DNA of 21,004 nucleotides, taken from Betaproteobacteria bacterium. GTDB taxonomy: Bacteria > Pseudomonadota > Gammaproteobacteria > Burkholderiales > Burkholderiaceae_E. The notes under the pieces were generated by a model, which had not been told where the DNA came from, ran no database searches, and saw only the letters and a list, made by a program, of their open reading frames with translations. Both the position numbers and the translations under genes were made by a program. Location: positions 1 to 21,004 of the forward strand of contig RFVZ01000011.1 of NCBI GenBank assembly GCA_009922405.1, in the 5' to 3' direction. Within the stretch, counting starts at the first letter, position 1. Each line of letters opens with the position of its first letter. Below are positions 7,169 through 14,062 of this stretch, piece by piece.

Positions 7169-7921
7169 TCAGAACTGATACCGGCGCAGGCCGCCATCCA
7201 CTGGAATGACCGCGCCGGTAATGTATTGCGCTCTGGGGGAGGCAAGAAACACGACGAGTGCGGCGAGCTCTTCGGGTTCGCCATAACGTCCCATCGGGAT
7301 TTCGTGTTCAGATTGCCAGGCTCTGTATTCGGGCGTGTAGTTGCGCAAAATCTGGTCACTTAGGATGCGTCCAGGCGGGATGCAGTTGACGGTGATCCCC
7401 TGCTTTCCGACCTCTCGCGATAAGCCTTTGGCCCACGAATGGATGGCTGCCTTCGCACAAAAGGCACCGTTGATGCCGTCGGGTTCCGACTTTCCGGTGA
7501 TGTTGATGACACGGCCCCAGCCGTTCCCCATCATCTGATCGATCAATCGATCGGTGAGTTGGCGATGGCGGGTAAAGTTCAGCGTGATCGCCTCTTCCCA
7601 AACCGCTTCGTCGGTGTGGAGCTTGAATGGACGTGATCCGCCCGCATTGTTGACCAGGATTTCGACCGTACCGAGCGCGGCCAGCGCCTGATCGGCGATC
7701 CGTTGCGCTGCGTCTGGGGCGAGCGCGTCTTGAATGATGATCGTGGGAGTCGGCCCGCCGTCCGCTTGGATCACTGAAGCGACTTCGCTCAACGCATCGG
7801 CACGGCGGCCGACCAGGGCGAGTCGAACGCCCTCGGCGGCGAGCGCGATCGCGATGGCGCGACCGATGCCTGCGCTCGCTCCGGTGACCAGCGCGGTCTT
7901 GCCGCGCAGTTGCATATCCAT
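7169..7921 (-). CDS. SDR family protein with atypical active site
   Basis: A 250-residue SDR of FabG-like length and layout: cofactor motif TGASAGIG (13-20), NNAGGSRP (91-98), Asn115 in LNFTRHRQ, and a C-terminal GAVIPVDGG (236-244). The catalytic region is unusual. Where FabG has I-G-S-V and a later Y-x-x-x-K, this protein reads VINITGKSEPDGINGAFCAKAA (138-159). Glycine is at the expected serine, there is no tyrosine, and the segment is about three residues shorter, though Lys157 remains. Codons were checked and no frameshift is apparent. It may use other residues or have a different role. SD-like GAGAG lies seven bases before the ATG at 7921. It follows the Bug receptor by 10 bases and precedes the carbonic anhydrase by 28. 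Confidence 0.88.
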   Translation of the reverse strand: MDMQLRGKTALVTGASAGIGRAIAIALAAEGVRLALVGRRADALSEVASVIQADGGPTPTIIIQDALAPDAAQRIADQALAALGTVEILVNNAGGSRPFKLHTDEAVWEEAITLNFTRHRQLTDRLIDQMMGNGWGRVINITGKSEPDGINGAFCAKAAIHSWAKGLSREVGKQGITVNCIPPGRILSDQILRNYTPEYRAWQSEHEIPMGRYGEPEELAALVVFLASPRAQYITGAVIPVDGGLRRYQF

Positions 7922-7931
7922 GGACCTACTC

Positions 7932-8948
7932 TCAGGAATCGAGTTTTAGATTGGATTTCTTCACCACAAGTTCCCAGCGTGCCTGTTCTTCCCGGATGAA
8001 TTTGCCGAAATCTTCTGGAGTGCCAGGACCGAAGATCGCATTGTCGGTCGAGAATCGTTCACCCACCTGCCGGGTTTTCAGTGCCTGATTAGCCGCTGCA
8101 TTGAGTTTTTCGATAATGGCTTTGGGCACCGCTGCGGGTGCCATGATTCCGTACCACTGCGAGGTCTCGAACCCCTCATAGCCTTGTTCGGCAACCGTTG
8201 GTACGTCGGGCAATGCCGCAATGCGTTTGGGCATTCCGACGGCGATTGGCCGAACCCGGCCATCCTTAATGTAGGGCATCAACGCGGGAGCCCCGGCGGA
8301 GGCTGTCTCGGTGCGTCCCGCAATCAGATCGATCATTTGCGGGCCCGTGCCGCGGTAAGGAATGTGCGTCAGGTCAATGCCCGTCACCATGGCCAGATAT
8401 TCGTAGGCGAGATGTCCGGCGCTGGCATTTCCTGCCGAGCCATAGTTCAGTTTCCCTGGTTTGCTTTTCGCCAGCGACACGAATTCCTTTAGGTTTTTGG
8501 CTGGCACATCGGGATGAACCACGAATAAATTGGGTACCCGGGCCAGAAGGGCGACTGGCTGAAAATCTTTATTGACATCGTAGGGTTGCTTCGCGAGTGC
8601 ATAAGGGTTGACCGCCAGCGTCCCGACATGGCCCAGGACCAGGGTATGACCATCGGGCGGCGCCTTAAGTACCTCGGTCATCGCGATGACACCGGCCCCG
8701 CCCGGTTTGTTTTCAACGATGACATTCTGTCCCAGTAGAGTGCTCATTTCCACCGCGAGGGTGCGCGCAACGATTTCGGAGGTTCCGCCTGGCGCGAACG
8801 GCACCAGAAGCCGAATCGGTTTGGTCGGAAATGCCTGAGCAAATGCCAGCTCGGTTCGTCCGGTCATCACGAGGGCGGCGGCCGCAGTCGCGCTTAATGA
8901 CAATCGTCGTTGGCGCTGGTGTTTGGTCAAAGTTGAGTTCATGGGCAT
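7932..8948 (-). CDS. Bug family tripartite tricarboxylate transporter substrate-binding protein
   Basis: A 338-residue periplasmic solute-binding protein of the Bug/TctC family, which is greatly expanded in Burkholderiales. The N-terminal signal contains RRLSLSATAAAALVM and a likely cleavage after FAQA. The mature protein opens with FPTKPIRLLVPFAPGGTSEIVAR, the family's first ligand-loop block. Later blocks are VENKPGGAG, LNYGSAGNASAGHLA, THIPYRGTGPQMIDLIAGR and LPDVPTVAEQGY, all classical. The ligand is probably a carboxylate, but which one is unknown. No TctA or TctB membrane gene is in the window, so it is an orphan receptor here. Start ATG 8948 has GGAG four bases upstream, and ATG 8942 (spacing 10) is also possible. 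It lies 22 bases after the upstream SDR. Confidence 0.93.
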   Translation of the reverse strand: MPMNSTLTKHQRQRRLSLSATAAAALVMTGRTELAFAQAFPTKPIRLLVPFAPGGTSEIVARTLAVEMSTLLGQNVIVENKPGGAGVIAMTEVLKAPPDGHTLVLGHVGTLAVNPYALAKQPYDVNKDFQPVALLARVPNLFVVHPDVPAKNLKEFVSLAKSKPGKLNYGSAGNASAGHLAYEYLAMVTGIDLTHIPYRGTGPQMIDLIAGRTETASAGAPALMPYIKDGRVRPIAVGMPKRIAALPDVPTVAEQGYEGFETSQWYGIMAPAAVPKAIIEKLNAAANQALKTRQVGERFSTDNAIFGPGTPEDFGKFIREEQARWELVVKKSNLKLDS

Positions 8949-8970
8949 TCGTCTCCGATGATGGATAAGG

Positions 8971-9801
8971 CTATTCGGGCAAGGCACGTTCGCTGTAACG
9001 CCATAACTCTTCGGCCAGAGCCTGATTAGACGCTAATGCACTCGGTTGCCTGACCTGACATTGATCGTAGTACAGGCCGGTTTGTTCGGCGACTGCGTCG
9101 GCGCTCGCGCAATACAGCGTGGTTTTCGCACCCTCTTCGGGCGTAATCATGGAACGTTTGCGAAGCTTTACGATGAACTGCGGCGCGTGGCGCCAGATTT
9201 CACTGGCGATTACCCCAGGGTGCAAGGAATAGGTGTGTACCCCGGTCCCCTGGAGTCGCCGTCCGAGTTCTTGACTGAACAAAATGTTGGCGAGTTTGGA
9301 GACTCCATATTCGCGAATGGTCAGCCACGACCGCGTGCGAACCGTGAGGTCCTCAAACCGGAGGCGAGTGACATAGCGATGGGCCCGGCTCGCGACCGTC
9401 ACGATTCGGGCGGGTGCGCTCTCCTGGATGCGGGGCAGGAGCGCTTGCGTCAACGCAAAATGGCCCATGTGGTTGGTTCCGAACGCAACTTCAAAACCCG
9501 AAGCGGTTATTCCGCGGGCACCCGCCATACCGGCGTTATTGATCAGGCAATGAATCGGCAGGTCCCGAGCCAGGAGTTGATCGGTGCAGGCCCGAATGGA
9601 TTGAAAATCCCCCAGATCGAGCGCGATTGTTTCGACCCGATGATTACCGGTGGCCAGCCGGATCTGGTCCCGAGCTGCATTCGCGCGCGACTCGGTCCGG
9701 CAAGCCATCACGATATGCGCGCCCTGTCGGGCGAGTTCCAATGCGGTGAAGAAGCCGATTCCGGTGTTGGCACCCGTAATCAGGACAACTTTGTTCTGCA
9801 T
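8971..9801 (-). CDS. SDR family oxidoreductase (retinol dehydrogenase/WWOX-like)
   Basis: A 276-residue short-chain dehydrogenase of the retinol dehydrogenase/WWOX-like subgroup. Motifs are TGANTGIG (9-16), the NADP-type VMACRTESRA (31-40), LDLGDFQSIR, INNAGMAG (87-94), GTNHMGHF (108-115), Ser138 in VASRAH, and the Tyr165/Lys169 pair in YGVSK. LHPGVIASEIW follows the active site. The catalytic tetrad is complete, in contrast to the SDR two genes downstream. The substrate is unknown; lipophilic alcohols or ketones are typical of the subgroup. I chose ATG 9801 because AAGGA lies seven bases upstream. The open frame continues to 9834 without a better signal. It is the first gene of the seven-gene minus-strand run. 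Confidence 0.9.
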   Translation of the reverse strand: MQNKVVLITGANTGIGFFTALELARQGAHIVMACRTESRANAARDQIRLATGNHRVETIALDLGDFQSIRACTDQLLARDLPIHCLINNAGMAGARGITASGFEVAFGTNHMGHFALTQALLPRIQESAPARIVTVASRAHRYVTRLRFEDLTVRTRSWLTIREYGVSKLANILFSQELGRRLQGTGVHTYSLHPGVIASEIWRHAPQFIVKLRKRSMITPEEGAKTTLYCASADAVAEQTGLYYDQCQVRQPSALASNQALAEELWRYSERALPE

Positions 9802-9989
9802 TTCCGATCCTTTTCGTTCTCGAGAGCGTACCACCGGGGCGGGGCAGGGACTTTCGCGATCGCCTGCGCATCAAATGCTTGATTCTGCGAATTACTTCAC
9901 CTTTCAGTGGTTTTTCCGCTGGAGGTTAGATTGGGTCGGGCAGTAGGATCAATCTTGATTTGAAATCCATTTCAACCGCGGAGATCCAC
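9802..9989. other. Divergent intergenic region, SDR operon versus H-NS-like gene
   Basis: This 188-base gap separates two divergent transcription units and must hold promoters for both. The half next to the H-NS-like gene is AT-richer than its surroundings and carries two abutting inverted repeats (9948-9975). I see no strong sigma-70 promoter. TTGATT with TTTCAG 17 bases on (around 9881-9909) is a weak candidate for the plus strand. Confidence 0.5.
9948..9975. promoter_or_regulatory. Two abutting inverted repeats upstream of the H-NS-like gene (candidate operators)
   Basis: ATCAA-TC-TTGAT (9948-9959) is a perfect 5-2-5 inverted repeat. It is followed without a gap by TTGAAAT-CC-ATTTCAA (9960-9975), a perfect 7-2-7. 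Their centres are 14 bases apart and the second ends 14 bases before the ATG at 9990. The tract is AT-rich in a GC-rich genome. A tandem operator for a dimeric repressor, or a site for autoregulation by the H-NS-like protein, are both reasonable inferences. In RNA they could also form two small hairpins in the leader. Confidence 0.45.
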
Positions 9990-10358
9990 ATGGCCCGTCT
10001 TGCCCCTGATTCCAATAGTGAACTCCTCAAAATCCGCGCAGAGCGTGAGCGCCTCGAACACCGGGAAAAGCAGTTGTTGCGCAGCGTGCAATCGCGGGGG
10101 CTGAACGAAATCGTTCGAATTGCCGGGCTTTATCAACTGGATGCGGATCGAATCTCGGCGGCCTTATCGCGCCGCACTGAGCGGGCAAATCCCGGCATCG
10201 TCGTGAGCAGCGGCCGCAAGGTAGATCCCAAATTTCGTGACCCGGCCGACCCAGCCAAAACCTGGTCAGGTCGCGGGAAGAAACCGCATTGGGTTCAACA
10301 CCTGGAAACCGCCGGGCGGCTCGACTCGGCGCGCATTTCGCAACGCGCTTCGGTCTAA
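9990..10358 (+). CDS. H-NS family nucleoid-associated protein
   Basis: A 122-residue H-NS-like protein. Residues 10-35 form a charged helix (ELLKIRAERERLEHREKQLL) suited to coiled-coil oligomerisation. A linker follows, and the C-terminal DNA-binding unit has DPKFRDPADPAKTWSGRGKKPHW (79-101), the Burkholderiales form of the H-NS minor-groove-binding hook. Such proteins bind AT-rich DNA and silence transferred genes. The last 20 residues after the hook are an extra tail. I chose ATG 9990 because GGAGA lies seven bases upstream. The open frame continues to 9960, but those codons contain the upstream palindrome. It is a single gene, convergent with the epimerase, 14 bases between stops. Confidence 0.88.
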   Translation: MARLAPDSNSELLKIRAERERLEHREKQLLRSVQSRGLNEIVRIAGLYQLDADRISAALSRRTERANPGIVVSSGRKVDPKFRDPADPAKTWSGRGKKPHWVQHLETAGRLDSARISQRASV

Positions 10359-10373
10359 TCAGATCGGTCTGAT
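10358..10373. terminator. Short hairpin between convergent stops
   Basis: ATCAGA-TCGG-TCTGAT is a six-base-pair stem with a four-base loop. It fills the gap between the TAA of the H-NS-like gene and the TGA of the epimerase gene, and would form on either strand. There is no following T-run, so it is at best a weak or rho-assisted bidirectional terminator. Confidence 0.3.
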
Positions 10374-11347
10374 CAGATTCGCCGGACCGAATACGATTTT
10401 AAGAAGTCTTCGACCGTTGGCCAGCGCAAGCGGGCCCTTAACTCGCGCAATGCCCGGCGCCCGTCGATTCGGCGGGATTCCGACAAAAATGAAAGCATCA
10501 TCGGGGTCAGGTATTGAGCCAGTTCCGCCTTCGGGACCCGCGGGGGTGGGGGCAGGCCGAGCGTATCTGCGACCATATCCAGCCACTGTCCCGTTCTTAA
10601 ATCGCTTTGATCAACGGTATTAAAGACGCGTCCCGACCGCATTCGTATCAAACCGAGGACGGTCAGTCGGGCAAGGTCATCTGCGTGAATATGATTGGTA
10701 TATCCGTCACCGGTGCCATCAGCGACCGGCAGTCGGTTGCGTAGTCGTTCTTCCGGTAAACGTTCGGCGGCATAGATACCAGGAACCCGCAGAATGTTTG
10801 CCTGCAGGCTTGGTGGTCGCTCTAGTCGCCGTCCCAGTCGCCCCCCGGGCCGTCTACGCTTTATCGCTTGGCGGATTTGTTGTTCAGCATCGACGCGGCG
10901 CTTTGCGCGCGGTGTTGTCGGCTGGACGGGCGTAGTTTCGCTGACCCACCCCCCTGCCCGGTCTCCATAAACGCCAGTCGTACTCATGTAAACCAGACGG
11001 GGTGAGGGTTTCGAGGTACCTGCGCGCTTGGCTTGTGCGGCGCCGTGCGCTGTCAGCCAGTGCCCTAGTCTCGGATCGGCGGCCCCGGTGTTTGGTGGTG
11101 GCGCGAGGTAGAGTGTCCAGTTGGCAAGGCCAGCAGCGCGGGCCAATGTGCGCCGATGATCGAGATCTGCAGTCACCGGCTGGATACCAAGGCGCCTGAG
11201 TTCGTCGGCGGTCGCCTTGCTTCGGGCGGTGCCGAACACGCGCCAGCGCGAACCAAGCAAGCCAGCGATCCGTTGGCCCACATCGCCGCAACCGACGATC
11301 AGCAGACGCGGGCGGCGTAGTCTGCGAGGAAGAACAGGCCGTCGCAT
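10373..11347 (-). CDS. NAD(P)-dependent epimerase/dehydratase family protein (extended SDR)
   Basis: A 324-residue extended SDR. After an arginine- and proline-rich N-terminus, LLIVGCGDVGQRIAG (15-29) gives the Gly-x-Gly-x-x-Gly cofactor motif. VYMSTTGVYGDRAGGWVSE is the sugar-epimerase-like active-site strand, with the tyrosine in VYGD. ILRVPGIYA and NHIHADDLARL are family blocks. It resembles the YeeZ-like epimerases of unknown substrate. No Tyr-x-x-x-Lys is obvious downstream of the VYGD strand, so the catalytic role is uncertain. I chose ATG 11347. The frame runs on to 11428 but then overlaps the divergent reductase start. No clear Shine-Dalgarno is seen. The protein is very Arg-rich (for example IKRRRPGGRLGRRLERP). 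Confidence 0.82.
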   Translation of the reverse strand: MRRPVLPRRLRRPRLLIVGCGDVGQRIAGLLGSRWRVFGTARSKATADELRRLGIQPVTADLDHRRTLARAAGLANWTLYLAPPPNTGAADPRLGHWLTAHGAAQAKRAGTSKPSPRLVYMSTTGVYGDRAGGWVSETTPVQPTTPRAKRRVDAEQQIRQAIKRRRPGGRLGRRLERPPSLQANILRVPGIYAAERLPEERLRNRLPVADGTGDGYTNHIHADDLARLTVLGLIRMRSGRVFNTVDQSDLRTGQWLDMVADTLGLPPPPRVPKAELAQYLTPMMLSFLSESRRIDGRRALRELRARLRWPTVEDFLKSYSVRRI

Positions 11348-11411
11348 TAAAGTCTTGAGTCCTAGAGTTTGGCAAAATCGCGAACTCAACAAGTTTATCG
11401 GGTACGCACGT

Positions 11412-12479
11412 ATGGGCCATCTGGTCACTCTCCTCCCGAGCGGTCAAAAATTTTCGGCTGAGCCGGGCGAACCGATTCTTGAAGCGGCTTTAAGAGCGCA
11501 TGTCGTTCTGCCTTATGGTTGTCGAAACGGCGCTTGTGGTTCCTGTAAGGCGCGGGTGGTCGTGGGCACTTTGCAGCAGGATGCGCATTCCACCGGCGCG
11601 ATGACTCAGGCTGAAAAACAGGACGGTTTTGCCCTATTGTGCTGTGCCGTTGCCCAGACCGACCTGACCGTCGAAGCCAGGGTCCTCGCAGGTGTGGGCG
11701 ATATTCCGGTGCGCAAAATGCCGTGCCGGATTGCCTCGATTCAGCGCCCAACGAACGATGTGGCGATCCTGCGTCTGCAACTCCCCGCGACCGAGCGGCT
11801 GCAATTTCTGGCGGGGCAGTATGTCGACATTATTCTTAAAGACGGCGTGCGTCGGAGCTACTCGATTGCGGTGCCCCCACACGCGGTCGAAGACGGTCTG
11901 GAACTGCATATTCGACACTTCGCCGGTGGGCGATTTACGGATGCGCTGTTTGGCGTCACCGCGCCTGAGATCAAGGTGCGCGACATCCTGCGATTCGAGG
12001 GACCGCTTGGGACATTCTTCTTGCGCGAGGACAGCCAGAGACCACTGATTCTGGTCGCAAGCGGCACGGGGTTCGCACCAATCCAGGCGATGGTCGAGCA
12101 CGCACGATCCAAGCGCATTGATCGGCCGATTACGCTTTATTGGGGAGGGCGCAGACCCGCCGACTTGTATCGCGACGAGATCGCCCAACAGTGGGCGCGC
12201 GAGATTCCGGATTTTCGGTATGTGCCCGTGGTGTCCGAAGCCCAGCCCGATGATCAGTGGACTGGCCGGACGGGTTTCGTTCACCTGGCGGTCTTGCAAG
12301 ACTTCCCACGCCTCGAGGATTTTCAGGTCTACGCCTGCGGTGCACCCGTGATGGTTGAAGCCGCACGGCGCGATTTCAGCGCGCTCGCGGGATTGCCGGT
12401 CGACGAGTTTTTTGCTGACTCGTTCACGACGGCCGCTGACGAGGCCGCAGCGCATGGGGGGCCTGCGGGGACGGCTTGA
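11412..12479 (+). CDS. 2Fe-2S ferredoxin-type oxidoreductase, CDP-6-deoxy-delta-3,4-glucoseen reductase (AscD)-like
   Basis: A 355-residue electron-transfer flavoprotein with three parts. Residues 1-90 are a plant-type ferredoxin with C37-x4-C42-x2-C45 in YGCRNGACGSC and a fourth cysteine in the LLCCA motif (77/78). Residues 98-200 are an FAD domain with RRSYSIAV. Residues 205-335 are an NAD(P) domain with LVASGTGFAPIQAMVEH and VYACGAPVMV. The order matches AscD/RfbI and phenol-hydroxylase-type reductases, which pass electrons from NAD(P)H to a partner. No E1 dehydratase or O-antigen genes are nearby, so the CDP-sugar name should be read as a family label. A short tail rich in Ala and Gly ends the protein. 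The frame is open from 11217, but the ferredoxin domain starts at ATG 11412. Confidence 0.87.
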   Translation: MGHLVTLLPSGQKFSAEPGEPILEAALRAHVVLPYGCRNGACGSCKARVVVGTLQQDAHSTGAMTQAEKQDGFALLCCAVAQTDLTVEARVLAGVGDIPVRKMPCRIASIQRPTNDVAILRLQLPATERLQFLAGQYVDIILKDGVRRSYSIAVPPHAVEDGLELHIRHFAGGRFTDALFGVTAPEIKVRDILRFEGPLGTFFLREDSQRPLILVASGTGFAPIQAMVEHARSKRIDRPITLYWGGRRPADLYRDEIAQQWAREIPDFRYVPVVSEAQPDDQWTGRTGFVHLAVLQDFPRLEDFQVYACGAPVMVEAARRDFSALAGLPVDEFFADSFTTAADEAAAHGGPAGTA

Positions 12480-12501
12480 TGAGGCGCCTTTCAGCCCTCT
12501 A

Positions 12502-13260
12502 TCAAGCGCCGTCTTCGCCTAAGTACGCCGACCGCACGCGCGCATCATCAAGCAGGACTGACGCAGAATCCGTCAATGTAATCTGCCCAGATTCCATCAC
12601 GTAACCGCGATGCGCGCAGCCCAATGCCAGACGCGCGTTCTGCTCGACTAGCAGGATCGGGGTGCCGTCGGCCGACACCGTGCGAATTACGTCGAAGATC
12701 TTTTCAACCAGGATGGGCGAAAGGCCCATTGAGGGTTCATCAAGCAGCAGTAATCGCGGACGTCCCATCAGTGCGCGGGCCATGGCGAGCATCTGCTGCT
12801 CGCCCCCCGACATGGTTCCCGCCAGTTGCTTCGTTCGTTCTCGCAGCCGCGGGAAGAGCGTCAGCATGTGCTCGATATCGGCTGCTATTTCGGCTGCGCT
12901 ATTGGCCACGTTATTGGCCACGATGTGAGCCGCGCCGGTGCGCGAAAACGCGCCCATCTGCAGATTTTCCATCACGCTCATGCGGGCAAACACGCCGCGT
13001 CCTTCCGGGACCATGGCCAATCCCCTGCGAACCAGTGCATGGGTCGGGATCCCCCGGATAGATTCACCAAACAGTTCGATCTGTCCACTCCAAGCCAAGT
13101 CGCCGGTCAGGGCCTTGAGCGTGGTGGTCTTGCCGGCGCCGTTCGCCCCGATCAGGGTGACGAGTTCGCCAGGTCTGACCTCGAAATCGATCCCCTTGAC
13201 GGCCTGAATTCCGCCATAGGCCACCTGGAGACCTGCCACCTTGAGTACCGGCTCAAGCAT
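12502..13260 (-). CDS. livF: Branched-chain amino acid ABC transporter ATP-binding protein LivF
   Basis: A 252-residue ABC ATPase, the second ATPase of a LivHMGF importer. Motifs are Walker A GANGAGKT (38-45), the LivF-type PEGRGVFARMSVMENLQMGAF, signature MSGGEQQM, Walker B LLLLDEPSMGLSP and the switch segment LVEQNAR. Family members end close to its C-terminal AYLGEDGA. Between QMGAF and the LFPRL block there is an expansion, ANNVANSAAEIAAD, of about a dozen residues beyond the usual linker. Part of it is encoded by a 12-base tandem duplication (12901-12924). Its ATG overlaps the livG stop by eight bases. It is the last gene of the ilvD-liv run and is convergent with the ferredoxin reductase, 22 bases away. 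Confidence 0.94.
   Translation of the reverse strand: MLEPVLKVAGLQVAYGGIQAVKGIDFEVRPGELVTLIGANGAGKTTTLKALTGDLAWSGQIELFGESIRGIPTHALVRRGLAMVPEGRGVFARMSVMENLQMGAFSRTGAAHIVANNVANSAAEIAADIEHMLTLFPRLRERTKQLAGTMSGGEQQMLAMARALMGRPRLLLLDEPSMGLSPILVEKIFDVIRTVSADGTPILLVEQNARLALGCAHRGYVMESGQITLTDSASVLLDDARVRSAYLGEDGA
12901..12924. repeat. 12-base tandem duplication inside livF
   Basis: ATTGGCCACGTT (12901-12912) is followed directly by ATTGGCCACGAT (12913-12924), which differ at one base. On the coding strand they encode the ANNVAN part of an extra alanine-rich loop in LivF. The frame is kept. Confidence 0.85.
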
Positions 13261-14062
13261 GGGCGGCTCCCCCCGGGCTGGTACCCAGATAGGCTTCGAT
13301 CACCGCCGGGTCGAGACGAACATCCGCGGGGAGCCCTTCCGCAATCCGTCGGCCCTGGTCAAGAACGGTTACCCGGTCACAGAGTCCCATTACCAGTTTG
13401 ACGTCATGTTCGATCAGAAGAATTGTGGTCCCTCGTTCCAGGATGCGTTCAAGCAGTCCGCGTAAAGCTTGTTTTTCCGTAGCATTCATTCCGGCAGCAG
13501 GCTCGTCGAGCGCGAGGAGTCGGGGCTCCGTCGCCAGGGCCCGGGCGATCTCGAGCCGACGCTGATCGCCATACGATAGGGTGCGCGCGGTGTGATTGGC
13601 CAGGCCCGCGATTCCAACAAATTCAAGCATCGCCAGCGCCTGATCGGCGATGGCCCGCTCCTCGGTGCGTTGCGCAGACGTTCTCAGGACCGCCCCGAGA
13701 ATGCCGGCCGAGGTCCGGACATGGCGTCCGACCATGACGTTCTCGAGTGCCGTCATCGAACCAAAAAGGCGAATATTCTGAAATGTACGAGCGATCCCGG
13801 CAGCAGCAACGAGGTGCACCGCGGTGGGTGAGTAAGGTTTGCCATCGAGCAAAAATTGCCCGCTATCGGGTACGTAGAGTCCGGTGATGACGTTGAATAG
13901 GGTTGTCTTCCCGGCGCCATTTGGGCCAATCAACCCAACGATGTGTCCTCGTGGCACGGCCAGAGCGACGTCGCTGAGTGCTTGCAGGCCTCCAAAGCGT
14001 TTTGACACCCCGTGAATGTCCAGCAAGAGGTCGGGCTTGGCGCTTTTCATGTTGCTCGTCAT
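13253..14062 (-). CDS. livG: Branched-chain amino acid ABC transporter ATP-binding protein LivG
   Basis: A 269-residue ABC ATPase paired with LivF. Motifs are KRFGGLQALSDV, Walker A GPNGAGKT (46-53), Q-loop region ARTFQNIRLF, the LivG-type signature LSYGDQRRLEIARALAT, Walker B LLALDEPAAGMN, and the switch region LLIEHDVKLVMGLCDRV. LSYGDQRR in place of LSGGQ is normal for LivG. The ATG at 14062 forms an ATGA overlap with the livM stop. The frame is open to 14089, but the overlap start is preferred. Its 3' end overlaps livF by eight bases. Confidence 0.94.
   Translation of the reverse strand: MTSNMKSAKPDLLLDIHGVSKRFGGLQALSDVALAVPRGHIVGLIGPNGAGKTTLFNVITGLYVPDSGQFLLDGKPYSPTAVHLVAAAGIARTFQNIRLFGSMTALENVMVGRHVRTSAGILGAVLRTSAQRTEERAIADQALAMLEFVGIAGLANHTARTLSYGDQRRLEIARALATEPRLLALDEPAAGMNATEKQALRGLLERILERGTTILLIEHDVKLVMGLCDRVTVLDQGRRIAEGLPADVRLDPAVIEAYLGTSPGGAAHA

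Noticed and set aside
7141..7359. 73-codon upstream extension of the carbonic anhydrase frame
   Set aside because: It overlaps the SDR coding region, and beta-carbonic anhydrases begin near the MSKKDTSDG segment.
9046..9882. 278-codon open frame on the plus strand opposite the 8971-9801 SDR
   Set aside because: The minus strand clearly encodes an SDR with all motifs. The plus-strand product has no recognisable domain and is a composition-driven shadow.
11346..11375. TTGCCA-N18-TTTAAT promoter-like sequence on the minus strand
   Set aside because: It matches consensus well, but its -10 overlaps the chosen ATG of the epimerase, so transcription would start inside the gene. It is probably fortuitous unless the true start is elsewhere.
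11217..11411. 65-codon in-frame extension upstream of the ferredoxin reductase
   Set aside because: It lies antisense to the epimerase coding region and encodes an Arg/Pro-rich sequence unlike any ferredoxin N-terminus. The ferredoxin domain begins at ATG 11412.
11634..12455. 273-codon open frame on the minus strand opposite the ferredoxin reductase
   Set aside because: The protein is Arg/Gly/His-rich with no family features, while the opposite strand encodes a well-conserved enzyme.
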